Position numbers and translations under genes: made by a program. This document shows, piece after piece, positions 1 through 5,313 of a stretch of DNA of 6,928 nt (within the stretch, counting starts at the first letter, position 1; each line of letters opens with the position of its first letter). The stretch covers positions 1-6,928 of the forward strand of contig JASHRB010000592.1 in the NCBI GenBank assembly GCA_030037575.1, written 5' to 3'. The stretch is from Candidatus Sulfotelmatobacter sp. (GTDB lineage Bacteria > Acidobacteriota > Terriglobia > Terriglobales > Acidobacteriaceae). Under the pieces are notes generated by a model. The model had not been told where the DNA came from and ran no database searches. It saw nothing but the letters and a program-made list of their open reading frames with translations.

Positions 1-193
1 GCGCCTTGGAATCAGTCTCCCTAACAAGCGGGCACTCCACTGACTCTACGTCGTCAAAGTGCTGAATTGTGTTCTGCTATGGAATCGCAACTCTACGGTT
101 AAAGTGACCGATTTCTGGAGAACTGCCACGTACATGCAGCAGCAGCTCGCGCCAATTACGGGTTTTCGCCCCCGGTTTTGTACCAGCCTTTAG
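1..193. other. Non-coding flank downstream of the amidase
   Basis: No gene, RNA gene or convincing terminator is recognisable here. A short CGGG/CCCG pairing around 159-176 lies downstream of the amidase stop, but it is weak and lacks a following U-run on the minus strand, so it is not called a terminator. Confidence 0.4.
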
Positions 194-1855
194 CTAGAGA
201 GCCACCGCGATAGCAGGCAGAAATTTCGGAGCCTGTCGCGCCTTTGCCGTCTGTTCGAAAGCGTACGCCAAGCGGATCAAACCAGGCTCGCTCCAGGCTC
301 GGCCGAAGAAAGAAATGCCGACGGGCAAGCCCGAGATAAATCCCGCCGGCACATTGATATTCGGATAACCCGCAACCGCCGCCGCATTTGAGCTTCCTCC
401 GGCGACATGGTCGCCATTGAGTAGATCAGTAAGCCACGCCGGGCCACCCGTTGGCGCAACGATAGCATGGAGACGGTATTTGTCCATCGTCGCATCAATT
501 CCTTCCTTGCGGGCAAGCTGATGATTCGTATCGAGCGCGTCGAGATAAGCTTTCTCGCTGAGCGGTCCTTTGGCTTCGGCTTTGACAAATAAATCCTGCC
601 CAAAATAAGGCATTTCCTCCCCCCGGTTACGCTCGTTGAATTCGATGATTTCTTTCAAGGTATGCACCGGCGCCGATAAGCCAAGCCGCCCCAAGTAGGC
701 GTTCATGTCTGCCTTAAGTTCATATAGCAGCACCAATAGCTCGGACGCATCAAACTTGCCCAAAGTTTCGATATCGGCGGGATCGACTAATGTTGCCCCC
801 TGCTTTTTCATCGCCACGAGCGCCTGCTCCATGAGAGCATCGACCGCATCGTTGAAACCAAAGTATTTTCTGGCCACGCCGATTCGCGCGCCCTTCAAGC
901 CGTTGGAATCGCAGAACTGCGCATAATCGGTGTAGGACCTTCCCGCACTCGCTGCAGTTGCAGAGTCTCGAGAATCGACGCCAGTCAGTGCGCCCAGCAA
1001 AATCGCGGCGTCGCGCACCGTGCGGCACATCGGACCGGCACCATCCTGGCTGTGAGAAATGGGAATAATTCCGCTGCGGCTGATCAAGCCAACGGTGGGT
1101 TTGATTCCCGCGAGTCCGTTCGAGGAAGACGGACAAACAATGGAACCGTCCGTTTCTGTGCCGATGCCAACTGCGCACAAGTTCGCTGAAATGCCCGCGC
1201 CCGTCCCCGAGCTTGACCCGCACGGATTGCGATCCAGCGCATAAGGATTCTTGGTCAGCCCTCCGCGGCCGCTCCAGCCACTGGTCGAGTGGCTGCTACG
1301 AATGTTCGCCCACTCGCTGAGATTCGTCTTGCCTAAAATCACCGCGCCCGCGGCACGAAGTTTTTGCGCCACAAAGGAGTCCTGCGCCGGCTCCGATCCC
1401 ACCAGAGCGAGCGAACCGGCGGTCGTCATCATCCTATCGGCGGTGTCGATGTTGTCTTTGATGAACACCGGAATTCCGTGCATCGGTCCGCGCGGTCCTT
1501 TCGCCTTCCGCTCCCGGTCGAGAGCATCGGCAATCTCCAGTGCATCGGGATTCAACTCGATCACGCTGTTGACCGTTGGCCCATGCTTATCGACCTCGTC
1601 GATCCGAGCCGAATATTTTTCGACGAGCGAGCGCGCGGTGAATCTACCGCTGCTCAATCCGTCCTGTAACTCGGCGATCGTAATTTCGTCGAGCTCGAAA
1701 GGTCTGATCTCAGGAGTCGCGGGAACGGACGCCGTTTCTCGCGCGGTGCGGAGCACCGAACATAAGGGAATAACGCTTGCGGCTGCACCGCCCACCAGCG
1801 AAGTTTTAAGAAATGAACGCCGGCTGCCGCGGATCTGGCTCTTCTTTTTAGTCAT
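194..1855 (-). CDS. Tat-exported amidase-signature family hydrolase (peptide amidase-like)
   Basis: A 553-aa enzyme of the amidase signature family, which hydrolyses amide bonds with a Ser-cisSer-Lys triad. Visible residues: Lys133 in GIPVFIKDN, cis-Ser214 in NPCGSSSG, and nucleophile Ser238 in TETDGSIVCP; the 24-residue Ser-Ser spacing is that of the family. The contexts DRNPCGSSSG and PISHSQDGAGPM resemble bacterial peptide amidase (C-terminal deamidation of peptides), but the substrate is inferred. I chose the ATG at 1853-1855 because it places a textbook twin-arginine signal at the N terminus: SRRSFLK at residues 11-17, then a hydrophobic stretch (about 18-35). This predicts folded export to the periplasm. 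The frame stays open upstream to 2131 with an ATG at 1901-1903, but that would bury the signal. No strong Shine-Dalgarno is seen at either start. No gatB/gatC neighbour, so it is not a GatA subunit. It stands alone on the minus strand and ends in TAG. Confidence 0.93.
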   Translation of the reverse strand: MTKKKSQIRGSRRSFLKTSLVGGAAASVIPLCSVLRTARETASVPATPEIRPFELDEITIAELQDGLSSGRFTARSLVEKYSARIDEVDKHGPTVNSVIELNPDALEIADALDRERKAKGPRGPMHGIPVFIKDNIDTADRMMTTAGSLALVGSEPAQDSFVAQKLRAAGAVILGKTNLSEWANIRSSHSTSGWSGRGGLTKNPYALDRNPCGSSSGTGAGISANLCAVGIGTETDGSIVCPSSSNGLAGIKPTVGLISRSGIIPISHSQDGAGPMCRTVRDAAILLGALTGVDSRDSATAASAGRSYTDYAQFCDSNGLKGARIGVARKYFGFNDAVDALMEQALVAMKKQGATLVDPADIETLGKFDASELLVLLYELKADMNAYLGRLGLSAPVHTLKEIIEFNERNRGEEMPYFGQDLFVKAEAKGPLSEKAYLDALDTNHQLARKEGIDATMDKYRLHAIVAPTGGPAWLTDLLNGDHVAGGSSNAAAVAGYPNINVPAGFISGLPVGISFFGRAWSEPGLIRLAYAFEQTAKARQAPKFLPAIAVAL

Positions 1856-2402
1856 GGTCTGCCACGTCCAGGTCGCACAATTCGGTAAATCGCAACCGAA
1901 CATAGTAACCCATGCGTAGCAGGTATGAGGGTGAGAGCCGGCAATGCAGCGGAGTCGACGCCTAGGTCGGTGCGGCCTCCAGCCGAGACGGTGCAGCGAT
2001 CGGCCTGCTCGAAGCCAGTAGCAGATGTTGCGCGTGGGCGCAAGGATTGTAATTCTCCTCGGCATACCAGGCGCCAGAAAAAGGATCGCTAGGCCTCGCA
2101 GCCGTGCAGCGCTGCCCGTGAACGCTGTCAAGGAAACTGTGTTGGATGGGAGGACGCTTCAATCGCCCCCGGATCAGCCCCCACACTGCCTCAATTGGTC
2201 GAGAAAAGAGAAATCTCCTCCACCAATGCTCGCTGCCGGCGCCCGCATGAGGTCGCAGGCCGATCTGAAATGGTGTACGCCTACCGACCGCAGCTTGGTC
2301 GCACCATGATTGAAGAGTTCCTGCTGCCGCCGCTGACTGGGGCAGGTTTCGTAAATCATCAGCTTGATTGCGAAAATGGGTGAAAATGGATATCTCACCA
2401 TG

Positions 2403-2422
2403 CGAGAGAGAAAGAGAGAGAA
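2403..2422. repeat. Low-complexity GA-rich purine tract
   Basis: About 20 bases of almost uninterrupted alternating G and A, two runs of GAGAGA separated by an AAA. It lies in the intergenic stretch about 220 bases before the coiled-coil gene. It is a simple-sequence tract with no evident function. Confidence 0.7.
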
Positions 2423-2470
2423 CGTGACGATTACCTGTGGGCAGCTTTGTCTCGCGCATGCAGAGATTAC

Positions 2471-2488
2471 GGTTGGCATGGTTGGCAT
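2471..2488. repeat. Exact 9-bp tandem duplication (GGTTGGCAT twice)
   Basis: GGTTGGCAT occurs at 2471-2479 and immediately again at 2480-2488 with no mismatch. It lies just upstream of the possible promoter at 2500-2528. It may be a slippage product or a paired binding half-site; the sequence alone cannot decide. Confidence 0.75.
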
Positions 2489-2499
2489 CAATTAGGTCA

Positions 2500-2528
2500 T
2501 TGTCCTGTTGGTCACCTTGGCCTAATAC
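2500..2528 (+). promoter_or_regulatory. Possible sigma-70-type promoter for the coiled-coil gene
   Basis: TTGTCC (2500-2505) and TAATAC (2523-2528) are separated by 17 bases, the standard spacing, about 115 bases before the ATG at 2644. The hexamers match consensus at only four and three of six positions, so this is a weak prediction that rests mainly on spacing and position. Confidence 0.22.
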
Positions 2529-2633
2529 CTTTCGTTTGGCGCGAGCTGCACTTCGGGTCGGCAACAAGCTGCGCCCCGCCGGGTTTGCTTTGAAAGAAGC
2601 ACTTCTGTAAGGAACAGTTCCGTGTGACCAGCG

Positions 2634-2640
2634 AGGGGGG
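2634..2640 (+). promoter_or_regulatory. Ribosome binding site of the coiled-coil gene
   Basis: A purine block AGGGGGG ends three bases before the ATG at 2644. It supports that start, although the spacing is short and the G-run is longer than a standard GGAGG site. Confidence 0.55.
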
Positions 2641-2643
2641 GCC

Positions 2644-3207
2644 ATGTACCGAAGGTTCCTGAAAAGTTTCGCGATTGCACTGTTGCTGCATGCGACCGGC
2701 TTTGGGCAGTCGGCGCAGGCGTTAGGGGATGTTGCGCGCGCGAACCGCGAGAAACTGGCGGCCCAGGAGGCAGCGGGAACCATGCCCAGGGTGATTACGA
2801 ATAAAGACCTTCCCGCTGACCCGCGGCAGGTCCAGGAGGCCAGCGCCTCGCAGCCCATGACCATGGTGTCCGGCGTCAACAGGTCGTTCTCGGGGCGCTC
2901 TTCGGAGCAGCGCTCGGCCGAACAAAGCCTGGCCGAGCGGCGTGCGGGTGAACAGTGGCGAGGACGCATCCAGGCGCAGGAAAGCATGATCGCCGATCTG
3001 CAAGCGCGCATCGACCAGATGAATGCGTTGATGCATCCCGCTGGCGGCAGCGCCCAGTACGAAGGACCGTATAACCGGTATCAGGCGAGGCAGATGCAAC
3101 GCGTGGCGCAGATGCAGGAGAAGCTCGATCAGCAAAGACGAAGACTAAATATGATGCAGGAGGCAGCAAGGCGCGCGGGCATGCACACCTCGGTATACGA
3201 TCCGTAG
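2644..3207 (+). CDS. Exported coiled-coil protein of unknown function
   Basis: A 187-aa protein I cannot assign to a named family. The N terminus is a clear Sec signal peptide: basic MYRRFLK, hydrophobic residues 8-20, and a likely cleavage after Ala26 (SAQA then LGDVA). The mature part starts with a charged helix (ANREKLAAQEA, about 33-43), followed by the phrase RVITNKDLP, a type of motif I associate with small exported acidobacterial proteins. A low-complexity Ser/Gln/Arg linker follows (about 68-95), then two Gln/Arg/Met-rich heptad-like helices (about 95-130 and 146-178) separated by a Gly/Pro/Tyr break. This predicts a soluble periplasmic or envelope-associated coiled coil, perhaps oligomeric. 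The purine-rich site directly before the ATG and normal codon use support a real gene. It appears monocistronic, with no terminator recognised after the TAG. Confidence 0.85.
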   Translation: MYRRFLKSFAIALLLHATGFGQSAQALGDVARANREKLAAQEAAGTMPRVITNKDLPADPRQVQEASASQPMTMVSGVNRSFSGRSSEQRSAEQSLAERRAGEQWRGRIQAQESMIADLQARIDQMNALMHPAGGSAQYEGPYNRYQARQMQRVAQMQEKLDQQRRRLNMMQEAARRAGMHTSVYDP

Positions 3208-3440
3208 AGCTTGCAGCTTTCAACGCTACATTTCGGATGGGAAAATTAATGCCCGAAACTGCCTGCCGCAGCTTGAGGATTCCGGCGGGGAGAATGCCAG
3301 GGTGCTCATAAAAAGGGATGTCAACACCCCCTCGACCGGAGTCGAGAATTGTTTCTCGAGCTCCACCCAGTTTGCATATGCCTCGCTGGGGCAGGTTTGC
3401 CTTCTCGTCTTCATGCGTTCGAATCGAAGACCGACTGGAA
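3208..3440. other. Intergenic sequence after the coiled-coil gene
   Basis: No gene is supported. Overlapping frames from 3302 and 3318 open here but only become recognisable after about 3441, where the transposase remnant begins. The paired hairpins at 3331-3359 are the only structure seen. Confidence 0.45.
3331..3359. other. Two mutually exclusive short hairpins
   Basis: CTCGAC (3331-3336) pairs perfectly with GTCGAG (3341-3346) over a 4-base loop. TCGAGAA (3342-3348) pairs perfectly with TTCTCGA (3353-3359) over another 4-base loop. The two stems share 3342-3346, so only one can form at a time. Neither is followed by a U-run. No gene directly downstream is intact, so this may be a leftover of an IS end or a chance structure. 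Confidence 0.4.
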
Positions 3441-3600
3441 CAGCTTCCGGGCACGAAACAGGTGACGGTGCGTGGCGACCAAGCATACGATACGGCGGAC
3501 TTCGTGACCGACACGGCAGCCGCGTACAACCTCGTTCGCATGGGGAATCCGGTGCTTCGAAAACGGCATCACTCAAGCCCGCAGCGCAGAACCACATCTG
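3441..3600 (+). pseudogene. Short remnant of an IS5-like transposase (C-terminal catalytic part)
   Basis: One frame reads QLPGTKQVTVRGDQAYDTADFV at 3441-3506, recognisable as the block around the second catalytic Asp (xxADKxYDTxDFV) of IS5/IS1182-type transposases. The family normally continues with a GITPHVAQNTSG-like block; here a matching stretch of nucleotides reappears at about 3565-3600 (GGCATCACT, then GCGCAGAAC) but in shifted frames. Nothing of the N-terminal part or the final Glu region is seen. It belongs to a different transposase from the one starting at 3683, since that copy has its own second-Asp block. Boundaries are approximate. The assignment rests on a short motif and could be wrong. 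Confidence 0.5.
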
Positions 3601-3682
3601 GGGGATCTAAGAACGCCTAACAAAACCTCCTTTCATAGGCAAGCCCTGGAAATGCTAGGACCGGTTCCGTTCGGGATCATCC

Positions 3683-4459
3683 ATGGCTAAAGAACTATTG
3701 CCTGATCGGTTGTGGAACCTGATCGAGCCGTTTATCCCGGTATCTAAGGCAAAACCAAAGAGTGAACGGCCGCGTCTAGCTCTAGCAAACAGGGCATGTC
3801 TCGCAGGCATTGTATTCGTTCCGCTCGGTGGAATTCCCTGGGGAATGCCGCCGCAAGAAATGAGCTACGGCTCCGGCATGACTTGCTGGCGACGTTTGCG
3901 TGAGTGGGCAGGGGCAGACATCTAGCAACTGATTCGTCTCGTTCTGCTGGACTGACTGGCACGCAAACGGCAGATTGATTGGTCAGTTGCGGTCGTCGAT
4001 GGCAGCTCGATGAGAACAGTTTTTGCGGCAACAGACTTGTCCCACTCTTACGGATGAAGCGAAACTGGGCAGCAAGCGCCATCTGATTTGCGATGGCGGT
4101 GGTATTCCGCTGGCGATTCAACTCACTGGGGCTAACCGTAACGACTCGACCCAAGCGCTCTCCCTAATTGACGCCATCCCTCTTTTGCATGAAGATTGCG
4201 GACGCCCACGTCACCGTCCGGATTGCGTTATGGGTGGCCGCGGGTATGATGCCGAAGCAATTCGCCGATGTCTACCTAACCGAGTCCTTATCCTTTTTCT
4301 TGCAAAGCGCAACACCGACTACGGTAGCGGACTGGGCCGATGGCGGTGGGGTGCAGCGGACTTTTGCATGGCTGAACCAGCTTCGCCGACTACGAGTGGG
4401 TTACGAAAAGCGGGCAGCTTTTATGACTTGGCGTGCGCTTCATCTGCTGGAAACCTTGA
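3683..4459 (+). pseudogene. Broken IS5-family transposase (IS427/IS402-like)
   Basis: This is nearly full length when frames are joined. The N-terminal segment 3683-3925 carries [15 protein letters not shown] and [12 protein letters not shown], typical of the DUF4096-type head of IS5-family transposases. The same frame continues to about 4027 through TAG (3923-3925) and TGA (3953-3955), both likely TGG Trp codons changed by G-to-A, and includes the first Asp (VVDGSS, codon 3998-4000). A frameshift near 4025-4035 moves to the frame with AKLGSKRHLICDG and QLTGANRNDS up to GRWRW (4349). A 2-base loss near 4350 shifts again to RTFAWLNQLRRLRVGYEKR, and another indel near 4415-4425 leads to the ICW end. 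The second Asp is Gly (codon 4236-4238) and the Glu is Gln (4354-4356). TCTAGC is duplicated at 3775-3786. It cannot be functional. No terminal inverted repeats were recognised. Confidence 0.93.
3775..3786. repeat. 6-bp tandem duplication inside the dead transposase
   Basis: TCTAGC occurs twice in a row and adds two residues (Leu-Ala) in frame to the RPRLANRACL block expected in related transposases. It is probably a slippage event during decay. Confidence 0.6.
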
Positions 4460-4516
4460 AGCTTCGCGGCTGGTATCTGATAAGTCCGGGCTGGCGAAGT
4501 AAAGCTCGGCGTACTT

Positions 4517-4648
4517 TTACTGCTTCGCGTACTCGGCTTTCGCTTGATTGTAGATCGGGATGTCGGAACCGACGATTCCAGAGGCGGAGGAAGCTTGGTA
4601 AGCGGCGAACGCACCGAACCTGGGCTGATCGGTGCAAGGTGCTCGTTT
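4517..4648 (-). pseudogene. Decayed C-terminal remnant, probably of a TPR-type Ser/Thr kinase
   Basis: On the minus strand an open stretch of 43 codons ends at TAA (4517-4519) and reads FAAYQ, then SDIPIYNQAKAEYAKQ. An AYQDFLxLWKDADxDIPIxxQAKAEYAKL-type ending is one I know from the C termini of acidobacterial TPR-bearing protein kinases and related TPR proteins. The middle of that consensus is missing in this frame but present in the neighbouring one as SFLRLWN (around 4572-4592), so a 1-base loss and a compensating 2-base loss explain the mismatch. A TGA at 4649-4651 closes the frame upstream. The rest of the gene, which would lie under the present sigma factor, is absent. Family assignment comes from memory of the motif, not from a search. 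The frame agreement is visible directly. Confidence 0.5.
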
Positions 4649-4685
4649 TCACCGGCATGAACCTACGGATATTTGACTTCCCTCA

Positions 4686-4691
4686 TACAAT
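4686..4691 (+). promoter_or_regulatory. Candidate -10 element of the sigma/kinase operon
   Basis: TACAAT matches the -10 consensus at five of six positions and sits 58 bases before the ATG at 4750. No good -35 hexamer is found 16-18 bases upstream, so the call is tentative; the operon could instead be read by an alternative sigma factor. Confidence 0.25.
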
Positions 4692-4737
4692 AGCAATCAG
4701 GCTTTTTCGCGTACCCTCCTTGGGTGGGGCGCAATGT

Positions 4738-4744
4738 GGGGGGA
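4738..4744 (+). promoter_or_regulatory. Ribosome binding site that fixes the sigma factor start
   Basis: GGGGGGA lies five bases before the ATG at 4750. It decides the start of the sigma factor, because the same frame stays open upstream to 4168 through the dead transposase and would otherwise give a false 381-aa fusion. Confidence 0.65.
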
Positions 4745-4749
4745 TTGCG

Positions 4750-5313
4750 ATGGAACCTACACTTTCCTCACTGGTCGAGGCCGCCGAGCGGGGGGACCCT
4801 TCCGCTACCGATGCTCTTTTCAGCAAGTTGTACGCTGAGCTTCATCGCGTTGCCAAGCGTGAATTGGCCCGACAAGGAGTTACGGTGAGCTTGAGCGCCA
4901 GCACATTGCTTCATCAGGCATACATTGAGATGGCGGCAAGGGATGAAACCTCTTTCCCGGATCGGGCCAGATTCATGGCGTATGCTTCTCGAGTCATGAG
5001 GGGTTTGATTATCGACCACGCCCGTACCCGTAGCGCCCAGAAGCGTGGAGGCCAATTTCACATTACCTCTACGGGATCGGCTTTGGACCATCCGGCTGAT
5101 GAGCGCGAACTAACGCGCATCGGGGAAGCTCTGGACGAGCTTGCTCGGACTGATCGAACGCTTGCGGAGATCGTCGATATGAGATTCTTTTGCGGTTTCA
5201 CGTTTTTTGAAATCGCCGCCATGAAGGACATATCGGAGCGGACGGCACAGCGGCAATGGGAAAAGGCGCGTATTTATCTGCACCGGAAGATGGCGCTGGA
5301 TCTGGAGGCCTGA
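4750..5313 (+). CDS. ECF-type RNA polymerase sigma factor (kinase-linked, TIGR02999-like)
   Basis: A 187-aa extracytoplasmic-function sigma factor that should direct RNA polymerase to a special set of promoters. The sigma-2 region covers about residues 15-100, with LYAELHRVAKRELAR and the family hallmarks STLLHQAYIEM, FPDRARFMAYASRVMRGLI and IDHARTRSAQKRGG. The sigma-4 region covers about 122-182: a helix LDELARTDRTLAEIVDMRFF, then a helix-turn-helix at about 150-175 (FFEIAAMKDISERTAQRQW). These features match the subgroup common in Acidobacteriota and Planctomycetota that is encoded next to Ser/Thr kinases (ECF43-like). Its TGA directly abuts the GTG of such a kinase, so the two are one operon and probably one signalling unit. 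No anti-sigma factor gene is present in the window; phosphorylation by the kinase is a reasonable control mechanism but is inferred. Confidence 0.93.
   Translation: MEPTLSSLVEAAERGDPSATDALFSKLYAELHRVAKRELARQGVTVSLSASTLLHQAYIEMAARDETSFPDRARFMAYASRVMRGLIIDHARTRSAQKRGGQFHITSTGSALDHPADERELTRIGEALDELARTDRTLAEIVDMRFFCGFTFFEIAAMKDISERTAQRQWEKARIYLHRKMALDLEA
5304..5308 (+). promoter_or_regulatory. Ribosome binding site of the kinase, inside the sigma factor gene
   Basis: A perfect GGAGG lies in the last sense codons of the sigma factor, five bases before the GTG at 5314. It selects this GTG as the kinase start and suggests translational coupling of the two genes. Confidence 0.8.

Larger units (their letters stand above)
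1856..2643. other. Long intergenic stretch between divergent genes, no supported gene
   Basis: This holds the upstream regions of the minus-strand amidase and the plus-strand coiled-coil gene. Several reading frames stay open on both strands (for example minus 1962-3011 and 2174-2491, plus 2025-2309), but they overlap each other, lack Shine-Dalgarno sites, give arginine-, proline- and cysteine-rich peptides and match no family I recognise. I read the stretch as non-coding or as decayed sequence beyond recognition. It contains a purine tract (2403-2422), a 9-bp tandem repeat (2471-2488) and a possible promoter for the coiled-coil gene (2500-2528). Confidence 0.5.
4460..4749. other. Region between the dead transposase and the sigma/kinase operon
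   Basis: Apart from the minus-strand kinase-tail remnant (4517-4648), it should contain the promoter of the sigma/kinase operon, most likely within 4650-4735. TTGACT (4673-4678) and TACAAT (4686-4691) are both promoter-like, but only seven bases separate them, so they cannot be one promoter. TACAAT alone is a fair -10 candidate, about 60 bases before the sigma start. Confidence 0.35.

Noticed and set aside
31..36. Lipobox around Cys32 of the amidase signal (residue numbers)
   Set aside because: The residue before Cys is Leu, which does not fit the usual Gly/Ala/Ser, so lipoprotein processing is not supported.
159..176. Terminator for the amidase
   Set aside because: Only four to five base pairs with an 8-base loop and no U-run in the minus-strand direction.
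1251..1919. 222-aa plus-strand open frame
   Set aside because: It is the antisense shadow of the amidase, whose catalytic motifs are in the minus-strand frame.
1853..2131. Longer amidase with an extra 92 N-terminal residues
   Set aside because: The extension would bury the twin-arginine signal, which must be near the N terminus, and its sequence looks like translated non-coding DNA.
1962..3011. 349-aa minus-strand open frame
   Set aside because: It overlaps the well-supported coiled-coil gene on the opposite strand, has no start signal, and its peptide is rich in Arg, Cys, Ser and Pro with no recognisable domain.
3319..3324. TTGACA on the minus strand as a -35 element
   Set aside because: No -10 hexamer at 16-18 bases and no minus-strand gene follows that it could serve.
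4673..4691. TTGACT and TACAAT read as one promoter
   Set aside because: Only seven bases separate the hexamers, far too few for a sigma-70 promoter. TACAAT alone is kept as a weak candidate.
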